Source: an uncultured Oscillospiraceae bacterium (lineage in GTDB: Bacteria; Bacillota_A; Clostridia; Oscillospirales; Oscillospiraceae). Taken from it: a stretch of DNA of 64,000 bases. Made by a program: the position numbers and the translations under genes. The notes beneath the pieces were generated by a model that saw nothing but the letters and a program-made list of their open reading frames with translations, was not told the origin of the DNA and did not search any database. The stretch lies in assembly GCA_910579155.1 (NCBI GenBank), contig CAJTTS010000010.1:1-64000 (forward strand). The letters run 5' to 3'. This document shows positions 50,093-58,022 of the stretch, in pieces (position 1 is the first letter of the stretch; each line of letters starts with the position of its first letter).

Positions 50093-50479
50093 ATGGCACA
50101 GCTTGAACGCATTGTCCAGTATGCTCAGGTTCGCTATGGGACTGAGCCGGAACACCTGTGGGCAAAATATCCCGATTATATGGTATTCCGGCACCCTGCC
50201 GGCAAAAAATGGTACGCCGCTCTTATGAATGTGCCGGAGCACAGGCTGGGACTGCCGGGAGACGGCTCAGTTGACGTTTTAGATGTCAAATGCGATCCGC
50301 GTATGATCGGCTCCCTGCTGTCTGAAAAAGGATTTCTTCCGGCCTACCACATGAGTAAAAGCACCTGGATCTCTGTTCTTTTGGACGAGTCGGTGCCGGA
50401 TGAACAGATTCTTTCTCTGATAGAATTGAGCTATGACAGTGTAGCTCCAAAGCGGAAGAAAAAGCAGCAAGACTGCTGA
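50093..50479 (+). CDS. MmcQ/YjbR-family DNA-binding-like protein
   Basis: This 128-residue protein matches the MmcQ/YjbR fold family: QYAQVRYGTEPEHLWAKYPD, VFRHPAGKKWYAALM, VDVLDVKCDPRMIGSLLSEK and HMSKSTWISVLLD. The family has a CyaY-like double-wing fold and its role is unclear. It starts 12 bp after the ABC gene with a weak ribosome site and ends in a strong terminator. Confidence 0.88.
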   Translation: MAQLERIVQYAQVRYGTEPEHLWAKYPDYMVFRHPAGKKWYAALMNVPEHRLGLPGDGSVDVLDVKCDPRMIGSLLSEKGFLPAYHMSKSTWISVLLDESVPDEQILSLIELSYDSVAPKRKKKQQDC

Positions 50480-50480
50480 G

Positions 50481-50510
50481 AAGGGCGGCTGTCCCCGGAC
50501 AGCCGCCCTT
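50481..50510 (+). terminator. Terminator after the MmcQ/YjbR-like gene
   Basis: A 14-bp stem (AAGGGCGGCTGTCC) with almost no loop starts 1 bp after the stop codon. Confidence 0.75.
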
Positions 50511-50515
50511 CCCCC

Positions 50516-50543
50516 TTGCAATTCCCCAGCTTTGTGATATAAT
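50516..50543 (+). promoter_or_regulatory. Promoter of mrnC
   Basis: TTGCAA and perfect TATAAT are separated by 16 bp, 35 bp upstream of the ATG. Confidence 0.65.
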
Positions 50544-50577
50544 TTCAAGGATATTTCCCAAGATTGGAGAAATTCCC

Positions 50578-50991
50578 ATGGATTACTTTCACCTGTCCGC
50601 CGGGCAGGACGCCATCGGCCGCATCAGCGCCTTGGGGCTGGCCCACCTTGGGGACGGCGTGTATGAGCTGATGGTGCGCTCCTGGCTGTGCCTCCACGGC
50701 AAGGCCACCAACGCGGGGCTGCACAAGGCGGCGGTCAAATACGTGGCCGCCCCCGCCCAGGCACGCCTGGTCCATGCCATCCTGCCTATCCTCACCGAGG
50801 AGGAGCTGGGGGTATACCGCCGGGGCCGCAACAGCCACACCGCCGCCGTCCCCAAGGGGGCCAGCGTGGGGGAGTACCACGCCGCCACGGCCCTGGAGTC
50901 CCTGTTCGGCTGGCTGTACCTGCAAGGCCGGACAGACCGGCTCAACGAGCTGTTTGACGCCATGATGGAGGAGGCCGACCATGCCCTTTGA
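50578..50991 (+). CDS. mrnC: Mini-ribonuclease III
   Basis: The 137-residue protein is an RNase III catalytic domain without a double-stranded RNA-binding domain. It processes 23S rRNA precursor in Firmicutes. Signature segments are LAHLGDGVYELMVRSWL (GDxxYE near residue 25), GRNSHTAAVPKGASVGEYHA and TALESLFGWLYLQGR (the ExxxG second motif). Length is typical (130-145). It precedes the rqcH gene by 140 bp. Confidence 0.95.
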   Translation: MDYFHLSAGQDAIGRISALGLAHLGDGVYELMVRSWLCLHGKATNAGLHKAAVKYVAAPAQARLVHAILPILTEEELGVYRRGRNSHTAAVPKGASVGEYHAATALESLFGWLYLQGRTDRLNELFDAMMEEADHAL

Positions 50992-51105
50992 CTCGTCGGC
51001 GCAAGGTCCGCTCTGCTCGGAACGGCCTTGCGGCCATTCCTCGTGCCGCTCCCTTGCGCCTTCTCTCCCCACAAAGCCAAAGGACGGCTTTGCGGGGGCC
51101 CCAGT
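50990..51105. repeat. Family-2 repeat between mrnC and rqcH
   Basis: CTCGTCGGCGCAAGGTCCGC and CTCCCCACAAAGCC occur here as they do after terL (30541-30595). A hairpin (AACGGCCTTGCGGCCATT) and a second stem (AAAGCC...GGCTTT) are visible. Confidence 0.5.
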
Positions 51106-51130
51106 ATTTCTTTGGGAGGAACCGTAAACC

Positions 51131-52879
51131 ATGCCTTTTGACGCGATTTTCATGACCGCCCTGGCCGGAGAGCTGCGGGAAAAACTCACCGGCGGCAAGG
51201 TGGACAAGCTCTACCAGCCCGCCCGGGACGAGGCGGTGCTCCATATGCGCGCCGGACGGGACAACGTGCGCCTGTTGCTCTCCGCCAGCCCCGCCCATCC
51301 CAGGGCCCAGCTCACCCGCGTCCCCCGGGAAAACCCGGAGACGCCCCCCATGTTCTGCATGCTGCTGCGCAAGCACTTCACCGGGGCGCGGCTGCTGGAG
51401 CTGACCCAGCCCTCCATGGAGCGGCTGCTGGACTTCCGCTTCGAGACTCTGGACGAACTGGGCGACCGGGTGGAGCGCCGCCTGGTGCTGGAGTGCATCG
51501 GGCGCAAGTCCAACCTCATCATGCTGGACGCTGCGGGCCGGATCACCGACTGTATGCGCCGGGCCGACGGCGATTTGTCCGCCAAGCGCCCGGTGATGCC
51601 GGGGCTGTACTACCAGCTCCCCGAGCCCACCGGACGGCTGGACCCCTCGGCCATGACGCCGGAGGAGCTGCGGGCCCATGTCCTCGCCAACGCCCCGGAG
51701 GGGGACGGCCAGGACAAATGGCTGCTGGACAGGTTTAACGGCCTGTCCCCCCTCATCGCCCGTGAATTGGCATTCCAGGGCGGGGGCGGCCGGGAGGGGC
51801 TTGCGGACCGTTTCCACCGGCTCATGGACCGGGTACGCGCCGGGGACTACACCCCCACCGTTCTGATCAAGGACGGCAAGCCCATGGACTTCACCTTCAT
51901 GCCCGTCCTGCAATACGGCCCCCAGGTGGAGCTGAAGCGTTATCCCACCTTCTCCGCTTTGCTGGACGACTTCTACGAGCAGAAGGAGGCTCAGGAGCGG
52001 GTCAAGCAGCGAGGCCAGGACTTTATCCGCTCCGTCACCCAGGCCCGGAATCGCACGGCCAAGAAGATCGCCAACCAGGAGGGCGACCTGGCCCGGTCCG
52101 CGGACCGGGAAAAGCTGCGCCGGTACGGGGACATCATCACCACCAATTTCTATCAGATGTCCAAGGGGCAGAGTGTCCTCCGGGCCCAGGACTATTACGA
52201 CCCGGAATGCAAAGACGTGGACATCCCCTTGGACCCCCTGCTCACCCCCCAGCAGAACGCCGCCAAATATTACAAGGACTACAAGAAGGCCCAGAAGGCG
52301 GAGGAAATGCTGACCATCCAGTTGGAGAAGAACCGCCGGGAGCTGGATTACCTGGACAGCGTATTGCAAATGATCACCCTCTCCGAGGGGGACCGCGACC
52401 TCCAGGAGATCCGCCAGGAGCTGATAGACAATGGCTATCTCAAGCAGCACAAGTGGAAGATGACCGCCAAGGGCCGGGTCAAGCTCGTCCACGCCAAGCC
52501 CATGGAGTTCCGCTCCAGCGCGGGGCTCACCATCCTGGTGGGCAAAAACAACAGCCAGAACGACCGCCTGACCCTGAAGGACTCCGACAAGCGGGACCTG
52601 TGGCTCCACGCCCAAAAGCTCCACGGCTCCCATGTCATTTTAAAAACCGGCGGAGCCGAGCCGGACGGGCAGTCCCTCACCGAGGCGGCCATGCTGGCGG
52701 CCTGGTTCTCCCAGGGCCGGGAATCGGGACAGGTCCCGGTGGACTACACCTTGGTAAAGGTGGTCAAAAAGCCCGCCGGGGCCAAGCCCGGCTATGTGGT
52801 CTACAACACCTACCGCACCCTGTACGTCACCCCCAGCGAGGAGCTGGTACGGCGGCTGCGGGGCGGCAAAAAGAACTGA
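51131..52879 (+). CDS. rqcH: Rqc2-homologue RqcH (NFACT family)
   Basis: RqcH binds stalled 50S-peptidyl-tRNA complexes and recruits tRNA-Ala to add C-terminal alanine tails for degradation. The 582-residue protein has the N-terminal NFACT-N domain (FDAIFMTALAGELREKLTGG; SKVDKLYQP-type segment), coiled-coil middle (about 370-430) and the C-terminal NFACT-R domain with DLWLHAQKLHGSHVIL and PGYVVYNTYRTLYVTP. Older names (fibronectin-binding protein) refer to the same family. The start has GGGAGGAACCGTAAACC upstream. Confidence 0.93.
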   Translation: MPFDAIFMTALAGELREKLTGGKVDKLYQPARDEAVLHMRAGRDNVRLLLSASPAHPRAQLTRVPRENPETPPMFCMLLRKHFTGARLLELTQPSMERLLDFRFETLDELGDRVERRLVLECIGRKSNLIMLDAAGRITDCMRRADGDLSAKRPVMPGLYYQLPEPTGRLDPSAMTPEELRAHVLANAPEGDGQDKWLLDRFNGLSPLIARELAFQGGGGREGLADRFHRLMDRVRAGDYTPTVLIKDGKPMDFTFMPVLQYGPQVELKRYPTFSALLDDFYEQKEAQERVKQRGQDFIRSVTQARNRTAKKIANQEGDLARSADREKLRRYGDIITTNFYQMSKGQSVLRAQDYYDPECKDVDIPLDPLLTPQQNAAKYYKDYKKAQKAEEMLTIQLEKNRRELDYLDSVLQMITLSEGDRDLQEIRQELIDNGYLKQHKWKMTAKGRVKLVHAKPMEFRSSAGLTILVGKNNSQNDRLTLKDSDKRDLWLHAQKLHGSHVILKTGGAEPDGQSLTEAAMLAAWFSQGRESGQVPVDYTLVKVVKKPAGAKPGYVVYNTYRTLYVTPSEELVRRLRGGKKN

Positions 52880-52889
52880 GAGGATATCT

Positions 52890-53360
52890 ATGACGACCGA
52901 ACTCATACCTTATCAAGAGCTATCCCGCAATGCGCTGGACTTTTTCCAGATGCGCACCCTGCTCCCCGTCCAAGTCTGGCCCCGCCTCGGCCGGGACCTG
53001 CACCTGATAGAGGAGGAGGACGGCCAACCCGGATCGCTGCTGTTCGTCTGCCACACAGACCGTTCCATGTCCAATCCCATGGGCATTGTCCACGGGGGAA
53101 TCACCGCCTCGCTGGTGGACACCTGCATGGGCGTCACCTGCGCCGTCCAGTGCGGCAACCATGTCACCCCCACCATCACCATGACGGTGAATTACGCCCG
53201 CCCAATCCCCCTGGATGCGGACATCCACGTGCGCACCCGTATCGTGCGCTGCGGGGCCACCTCGGGCCAGATCACGTCGGAGGTCTTTCTGGCCGGCCGC
53301 CCGGAGGAGGTCCTGGTCACCGCTTCCGGCGTCTACAGCATCAAAAGGCCGCGCCCATAG
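52890..53360 (+). CDS. PaaI-family hotdog thioesterase
   Basis: The 156-residue protein has the hotdog thioesterase core PMGIVHGGITASLVDTCMGV (the HGG motif with Asp/Cys nearby), TITMTVNYARPIPLDADIHV and TSEVFLAGRPEEVLVTASGV. ATG at 52890 follows GAGAGGATATCT, 10 bp after rqcH, so co-transcribed. The substrate acyl-CoA is unknown. A terminator follows. Confidence 0.88.
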   Translation: MTTELIPYQELSRNALDFFQMRTLLPVQVWPRLGRDLHLIEEEDGQPGSLLFVCHTDRSMSNPMGIVHGGITASLVDTCMGVTCAVQCGNHVTPTITMTVNYARPIPLDADIHVRTRIVRCGATSGQITSEVFLAGRPEEVLVTASGVYSIKRPRP

Positions 53361-53372
53361 GGCGCGGCCTTT
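53344..53372. terminator. Terminator between thioesterase and pulA
   Basis: A 13-bp stem (AAAGGCCGCGCCC) overlaps the thioesterase stop and lies just before the convergent pullulanase stop. Confidence 0.8.
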
Positions 53373-53379
53373 CCCATGT

Positions 53380-55302
53380 TCACTTTTGCAGCAGCATCCC
53401 GCTCCGGGGCGGCACGGTGACCCAATTCCCCTGGGAGATCAGGGGCTTGTGCTGATCGGCGTTGACGCCGTCCGCCCGGATGGTCCACCGCCCGGAGGAC
53501 ATCTGGATGGCGTAATCGTGCCCGGTGGCGTTGTAGGCCACAAACAACTGCTCCCCACAGGGCCCGCCCTTCTCCACCTGAAAGGACACCACCCCGTCCC
53601 GGTGGACCTTCCGCCCGACGATCCGCTCCCCCGCCCCGGCACTCTTGTCGCATAGCCCGGGCAGGGACTTGCGCAGGCGGATCAGTTGGCGGTAGTAATC
53701 CGCCAGTCCGCCGAAGGTCCAGGCCCGGTGCCAGTCCAGCTTGTTCACATCGGGAGAGGATTTGTAGCTGTTATGGTCCCCCAGCTTGGTGCGGGCAAAC
53801 TCCTCCCCCGCCTGGAAAAAGACGTTCCCCAGGCTGGTGAAGCAGATGAAAGCGGCCAGCTTGTTCTGGGCCAGCAGGTCGTCCCTGGACTCCCGGTAGG
53901 AGGCCGATCCCCCGGCGCACAGCACCAGCTTGTCCCAGAGGGTGTAATTGTCGTGGGCAGACACGTAGTTGATGATCTGGCCGCAGGACCTGGGTGTGGA
54001 CTCCCCCTCGCCCCCGGTCCAGCCTGCGGCGGCGGCCAGGATGGTCTCCCCCAGCCCCATACCGCCGTTGACAAAACCGGGCTGCTCCCCGTGGAAGCAA
54101 TCCCCCTTGACGGCGTCCCGGGTGGTGTCACAGAAGATGGCGATGTCCGGATCCATCCGGTCGAGGCGGCTCTTCATGGCGGGGCTGGTCCCCGCCTCCA
54201 TGGGGGAGTCCGCCGCCCGCCAGGGTTCTCCGTACACCAGCTTTTCCCCCGGCCCGAACTGGGCGTCCAGCGTCCAGCGGATGCGGTTCATCAGCTCCAC
54301 GGTGAGCAGGCCCATCAGGTCGAACCGGAAGCCGTCGATGTGGTACTCTCTGGCCCAGTACAGCACCGAGTTCAGGATATACTCGTCCACCATAGCCCGT
54401 CCGGCGGCGATGTCGTTTCCGCATCCCGAGCCACTGGACAACGACCCGTCCGCCCACCGGCGGTAGTAGTACCCCGGCGCAGACCGCTCCAGCCAGGAAT
54501 CGGAGGCATAGGTGTGGTTGTACACCACATCCATCACCACCCGCATCCCATTGCGGTGGAGGGCCTGGATCATCTCCTTGCACTCCCGGATGCGCACGGC
54601 CCCGTGGTTGGGATCGGTGGCGTAGCTGCCCTCGGGCACATTGTAATTCATGGGGTCGTAGCCCCAGTTAAACTGCTCCACGCCGCCTCCCTCGTCCACC
54701 GAGGCGAAATCGAAGATGGGCAACAACTGGACATAGGTCACCCCCAGCTCCCGCAGGTGCTCCATGCACACGGGGAGCCGCCCCTCCTCATCCTGCCAGG
54801 AAAACGCCTTGAACTTTCCCCGGTACGCCTCCGGCACGCCGCTATCCGGATCATGGGAGAAGTCCTTCACATGCAGCTCGTAAATAATCCGCTCCGGCGG
54901 CAGGGGCGGCGGGACGTCCTCCTCAAATCCCTCCGGATCCGTCAGGGACAGGTCTACCACCATGCTCCGCGCACCATTCCGGCCACAGGCCATGGCATAT
55001 GGGTCGGCGGTGCGGACCGTCCGCCCCGCCACCGTCACCTCATAATCGTAATACACCCCGTGGAGGTCTCCCTCCACCTCCTCAGACCACACGCCCCGCT
55101 CCGACCGTCTCAACTCCCGCCGGTCGTAGGCCCCTGATTCATCCCCATCCCGGTACAGGAACAGTTCCACCCGTTCCGCCTCCGGGCTCCACAGTTTGAA
55201 CACCGTCTGCGCCTGAGCCCAGGCCGCGCCCAGGTCGCCGCCGTCATAGAAATACCGGCGGTCAAACTCCCGGTCAAATCGTGAATGGCTCAAATTTTCC
55301 AC
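53380..55302 (-). CDS. pulA: Type I pullulanase (GH13_14), cytoplasmic
   Basis: The 640-residue debranching enzyme cleaves alpha-1,6 links in glycogen or pullulan. An N-terminal CBM48-like domain (about 30-120) precedes the GH13 barrel. Signatures are FNWGYDPMNYNVPEGSYATD (type I pullulanase motif), DVVYNHTYASD, the nucleophile Asp in HIDGFRFDLMGL, the acid Glu in KLVYGEPWRA and YVSAHDNYTLWD. There is no signal peptide, so it is intracellular. It has a short upstream promoter region and is monocistronic. Confidence 0.93.
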   Translation of the reverse strand: MENLSHSRFDREFDRRYFYDGGDLGAAWAQAQTVFKLWSPEAERVELFLYRDGDESGAYDRRELRRSERGVWSEEVEGDLHGVYYDYEVTVAGRTVRTADPYAMACGRNGARSMVVDLSLTDPEGFEEDVPPPLPPERIIYELHVKDFSHDPDSGVPEAYRGKFKAFSWQDEEGRLPVCMEHLRELGVTYVQLLPIFDFASVDEGGGVEQFNWGYDPMNYNVPEGSYATDPNHGAVRIRECKEMIQALHRNGMRVVMDVVYNHTYASDSWLERSAPGYYYRRWADGSLSSGSGCGNDIAAGRAMVDEYILNSVLYWAREYHIDGFRFDLMGLLTVELMNRIRWTLDAQFGPGEKLVYGEPWRAADSPMEAGTSPAMKSRLDRMDPDIAIFCDTTRDAVKGDCFHGEQPGFVNGGMGLGETILAAAAGWTGGEGESTPRSCGQIINYVSAHDNYTLWDKLVLCAGGSASYRESRDDLLAQNKLAAFICFTSLGNVFFQAGEEFARTKLGDHNSYKSSPDVNKLDWHRAWTFGGLADYYRQLIRLRKSLPGLCDKSAGAGERIVGRKVHRDGVVSFQVEKGGPCGEQLFVAYNATGHDYAIQMSSGRWTIRADGVNADQHKPLISQGNWVTVPPRSGMLLQK

Positions 55303-55438
55303 ATAAACTCCCCATCACAGTTCATCTCGCCCCTGCGCACACTGGAGGCGGCATATCACAAATCCAAACAACTTCTTTACTATATTCGTTTTTTCCCCCG
55401 CTGTCAACCAAAAAATCCACACAATTTATGCAAGAATA

Positions 55439-55474
55439 AAAATCCCCGGTCTGAATCGCTCAGGCCGGGGATTT
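55439..55474 (-). terminator. Terminator of the alpha/beta-hydrolase gene
   Basis: A GC stem (AATCCCCGG...CCGGGGATT) with T run AAAAATAAG complement on the minus strand lies about 20 bp beyond the stop. Confidence 0.7.
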
Positions 55475-55493
55475 CTCATTTCCGATCCGGGTT

Positions 55494-56441
55494 TTACTCC
55501 GGGAGCAGGTCCCCCAGGAAGGTGGACACCGCCGTCCAATACATCTCCCAGTCAGTACCCACCGCCGCGGCGTGGCCCGCCCCGGGCATCCACAAAAAGC
55601 TCTTCCGGCACCGGGCGGTCTGGTACAGCTTGCCCATCATGGACGCGGGGACGAAATCGTCCTCCACGCCGTGAATGAACAGGGTGGGCGTCTTGGACCG
55701 GACCACCGCCTGGATGGGGGCTGCGTCCCGCAGGTCGTAACCTGTCCGGCGCAGGGTGGTCTGCCGCAGGGCAGCGAACAGCACCCCCACGGGCAGGGGG
55801 ATCGACGGGCGGTCCTCCCACTGGCTGAGGAGGTAGCGCATCTCCGCCTCAATAGAGGTATAGGAGCAATCGGAAACGGCGGCCTTTACCTGGTGGGGCA
55901 TTGCCCCGCCGGTGGCCATGAGCACGCTGGCCGCCCCCATGGACACGCCGTGAAGCACCAGCTCCGCCGCCGGGTCCCGGCGGATGACGTAGTTGATCCA
56001 CCCCACCAGATCCAGCCGCTCGTCATAGCCCCAGCCCACGTAATCGCCCTCGCTCTTGCCGTGGCCCCGCTGGTCGGGGAGGAGCACGTTCCATCCCCGG
56101 TCATGGTACCATCGGGCGATGGCGCCCATAGACTCGAAGGTGTCGTGGTAGCCGTGGACACAGATGGCCCACCGGCGGCAGCCCGGCTGTCCGGGCACCA
56201 CCGCCGCCCACAGGACCAGCCCGTCGGCGGCCTGGATGGTGGCCTCCCGGAAGCCCTCCATCCGCCGGGCCCACGCCCGGCCCTCCTCCTGGATCGGGTT
56301 GGCCTCTTGTTCCTCCGGGTCTCTGGCCTGGGGGATCATGCACTGGTTATAGAGATAATTGCCCAGGGCGTTCCAGCCTCCCGCCGCGCCGGCGCCCGCC
56401 GCAGCCAGCCCCAGCAATCCAAACGTCGTTTTCTTCTTCAT
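55494..56441 (-). CDS. Membrane-anchored alpha/beta hydrolase
   Basis: The 315-residue protein has an N-terminal membrane anchor (TFGLLGLAAAGAGAAGGWNA). The hydrolase fold shows the oxyanion region CVHGYHDTFESMG, the nucleophile Ser in VLHGVSMGAASVL, the acid Asp in HGVEDDFVPAS and the catalytic His in MPGAGHAAAVG. The family (YqkD/BEM46-like) is broad and the substrate unknown. ATG at 56441. Monocistronic. Confidence 0.88.
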   Translation of the reverse strand: MKKKTTFGLLGLAAAGAGAAGGWNALGNYLYNQCMIPQARDPEEQEANPIQEEGRAWARRMEGFREATIQAADGLVLWAAVVPGQPGCRRWAICVHGYHDTFESMGAIARWYHDRGWNVLLPDQRGHGKSEGDYVGWGYDERLDLVGWINYVIRRDPAAELVLHGVSMGAASVLMATGGAMPHQVKAAVSDCSYTSIEAEMRYLLSQWEDRPSIPLPVGVLFAALRQTTLRRTGYDLRDAAPIQAVVRSKTPTLFIHGVEDDFVPASMMGKLYQTARCRKSFLWMPGAGHAAAVGTDWEMYWTAVSTFLGDLLPE

Positions 56442-56624
56442 AGCGGCCTCCCCGTTTTGTTTTTCCCATCATACTCCCGGAACGGGCCGTCCGTCAACGG
56501 TCAAAGTGTAAAACCTTTGTAAATCCGGGCCTCCCATTGTTGGAGATGCAACGTTCCCAGGACAAAGTGTCCTTTTTTCCGGTCTTTTTCAAAAAATTCT
56601 CGGGAAGAATCTTCTCGAGAGCGC

Positions 56625-56653
56625 TTGACTTCTGCGGAGAAGCGTGCTATTGT
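56625..56653 (+). promoter_or_regulatory. Plus-strand promoter before a 33-residue frame
   Basis: TTGACT and TATTGT are separated by 17 bp; the region GCGGAGAAGCGTGC forms the spacer. Confidence 0.6.
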
Positions 56654-56701
56654 TAGGAACGAATTAGAACGGTTGTTTCATTAATTAAAAGGAGGTTCGA
56701 T

Positions 56702-56803
56702 ATGAGCGCAGCGAAATGGGTGAGCGCAGTTCGTACCGGTGATGTGGGGAGAGGCGGAGCAGAGGATAGTAAAAGTCTCCCACCCGACGGGTGGGAGACT
56801 TAA
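56702..56803 (+). CDS. Possible 33-residue peptide gene
   Basis: ATG follows AAAAGGAGGTTCGAT, a near-perfect ribosome site, about 45 bp after a promoter. The product (SAAKWVSAVRTGDVGRGGAE, then DSKSLPPDGWET) is polar with no signal or helix. Its last third is the hairpin that terminates the opposite-strand tRNA operon, so the frame may be fortuitous or a remnant. Confidence 0.4.
   Translation: MSAAKWVSAVRTGDVGRGGAEDSKSLPPDGWET
56773..56801 (-). terminator. Terminator of the tRNA operon
   Basis: A 13-bp stem (AAGTCTCCCACCC) followed on the minus strand by TTTTAC, about 25 bp after tRNA-Tyr. Confidence 0.75.
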
Positions 56804-56825
56804 ACGGAGCGGACTTGCTCCGAGA

Positions 56826-56910
56826 TGGTGGAGGAGGATGGATTCGAACCATCGAAGGCAAAGCCAGCAGATTTACAGTCTGTCCCCTTTGGCCACTTGG
56901 GTACTCCTCC
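56826..56910 (-). tRNA. tRNA-Tyr (GTA), CCA encoded
   Basis: The minus strand reads GGAGGAG as the 5' acceptor arm and CTCCTCC plus ACCA at the 3' end. The anticodon loop is CTGTAAA (GTA). The long variable arm gives 85 nt, as expected for tRNA-Tyr. Confidence 0.95.
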
Positions 56911-56932
56911 GTATTCAGTTGGCGGAAGAAGG

Positions 56933-57008
56933 TGGAGCTGGTGGACGGATTCGAACCCCCGACCTGCTGATTACAAATCAGCTGCTCTACCAGCTGAGCT
57001 ACACCAGC
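56933..57008 (-). tRNA. tRNA-Thr (TGT), CCA encoded
   Basis: The 76-nt gene has acceptor GCTGGTG paired with CACCAGC and 3' TCCA. The anticodon loop reads TTTGTAA (TGT). The D-loop (AGCTCAGCTGGTAGAGC) and T-loop (GGTTCGAATCC) are canonical. Confidence 0.96.
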
Positions 57009-57038
57009 ACAGCAGCTTCCGCGTTCACAACGATGCTT

Positions 57039-57067
57039 ATTATAGCAGCAGGAGGTGAGCTTGTCAA
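57039..57067 (-). promoter_or_regulatory. Consensus promoter of the tRNA operon
   Basis: Perfect TTGACA and perfect TATAAT with a 17-bp spacer on the minus strand, about 30 bp before tRNA-Thr. Confidence 0.9.
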
Positions 57068-57147
57068 CACTTTTTGAAAAAAGAAACGAAAAAAATTGAG
57101 AGGATGGAGCAAATACGTCAGGAAAAAATTTCCAATCCCCCCGGTAT

Positions 57148-57312
57148 ATGCAGTGCGCCCTGTGCCGGGGGGAGCTTTACCCCGGGGACCCCTACTTCGA
57201 GCTGGACGGCAGGGCGGTCTGTGAGGACTGCCTGGCCCGCTACGCCCGGCAGTATTTTGCCCCCCAACTGCGCCGGGTTCGGAAAACCGGCCGGTCCCGG
57301 GCTGTGATTTGA
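57148..57312 (+). CDS. Small zinc-ribbon protein, 54 residues
   Basis: The product QCALCRGELYPGDPYFELDG continues with RAVCEDCLARYARQYFAPQL and a basic tail. Two CxxC pairs (CALC and CEDC) form a probable zinc knuckle. ATG at 57148 is the only in-frame ATG, but no ribosome site precedes it, so a non-ATG upstream start is possible. It heads a group of three small genes ending in a sigma-like protein. Confidence 0.65.
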   Translation: MQCALCRGELYPGDPYFELDGRAVCEDCLARYARQYFAPQLRRVRKTGRSRAVI

Positions 57313-57341
57313 GAAAGACGCCAACACAAAAAGAGGGATAT

Positions 57342-57599
57342 ATGACACTGTACGAGTTATCTTTAGAATACGCTCAGACGGCGGCAAACCTGCGCCGCCG
57401 CATCGTAGAGCTGGAGCGCGCCGGAAAAGAGGCGGACAGCGAACAGCTCCGGCTCCAATTGGAGGGACGGGTCCGCCCGTTGCGCTCCATGTACCGGGAC
57501 GTGCGGGCGGTGGCCGGCTACCTGGAGCACTACTATGACAAGCATGCCCCCAATCGCGGCCGGTGCGCCGCCCCAATTGAACGCAAAAGGAGGATCTAA
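57342..57599 (+). CDS. Small helical hypothetical protein, 85 residues
   Basis: ATG at 57342 follows AGAGGGATAT. The product is largely helical and charged: LYELSLEYAQTAANLRRRIV, then ELERAGKEADSEQLRLQLEG and DVRAVAGYLEHYYD. No family recognised by eye. It ends 3 bp before the sigma-like gene, and such a pair recurs near phage-type genes in Clostridia. Confidence 0.65.
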   Translation: MTLYELSLEYAQTAANLRRRIVELERAGKEADSEQLRLQLEGRVRPLRSMYRDVRAVAGYLEHYYDKHAPNRGRCAAPIERKRRI

Positions 57600-57602
57600 G
57601 CA

Positions 57603-57920
57603 ATGCGCACCGTCTCATACGACAACACCTTCGGCATGGCGGATCTGAGGGTCTACACTCAACTGATGGCGGAGGACAACAGAGACCAGATCAACCGCCT
57701 GAAGCGCAATCTGACCCATGCCCTGCGCCAGGACGTCACCGCCCGCCAGCGGGAGTACATGGTCCTCTATTACGGCCAAGGCATGAGCATGGAGGCCATC
57801 GCCCAGCAGTGCGGGGTGAACAAGTCCACTGTGTCCCGGACGCTGAAACGGGGCCGTCAGCGGCTGTACCGCTGTCTACGTTATGGTGCGGCCAACCTGT
57901 TGGAACAGGCCGAAAGTTAG
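57603..57920 (+). CDS. Sigma-70 region 4-like DNA-binding protein
   Basis: This is a 105-residue protein. The C-terminal half is a sigma region 4 helix-turn-helix: VTARQREYMVLYYGQGMSME, then AIAQQCGVNKSTVSRTLKRG and RQRLYRCLRYG. The N-terminal half has no region 2, so it is not a full sigma factor. Similar short proteins (Xpf in PBSX, phage late activators) turn on late phage operons. A link to the phage-like operon 25 kb away is only a hypothesis. Confidence 0.78.
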   Translation: MRTVSYDNTFGMADLRVYTQLMAEDNRDQINRLKRNLTHALRQDVTARQREYMVLYYGQGMSMEAIAQQCGVNKSTVSRTLKRGRQRLYRCLRYGAANLLEQAES

Positions 57921-57927
57921 ATGTTTT

Positions 57928-57956
57928 TTGCATTGTAAACGGCCGCCGCCTATGAT
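57928..57956 (+). promoter_or_regulatory. Promoter of the HAD phosphatase gene
   Basis: TTGCAT and TATGAT are separated by 17 bp, directly after the sigma-like gene stop. Confidence 0.65.
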
Positions 57957-58022
57957 ATGATAGGCTCAATTGCCCCGCCCCTTGGGGCCAGGGGCCAAAT
58001 TTCATGGAGCAGAGGTCATATC

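Larger units (their letters stand above)
56442..56825. other. Intergenic region before the tRNA genes
   Basis: The stretch holds an AT-richer promoter on the plus strand (56625-56653), a 33-residue reading frame with a very strong ribosome site, and the tRNA terminator that overlaps the end of that frame. Confidence 0.5.

Noticed and set aside
48545..50242. Minus-strand open frame opposite the ABC exporter
   Set aside because: Gly/His-rich antisense translation with no family features; covers the exporter's conserved permease helices.
50942..52633. Minus-strand open frame opposite rqcH
   Set aside because: Shadow of codon bias; rqcH has clear NFACT domains on the other strand.
56826..57008. 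tRNA genes as the integration site of the phage operon
   Set aside because: They are 25 kb from the operon, are complete, and no duplicated tRNA 3' end is visible next to the operon.
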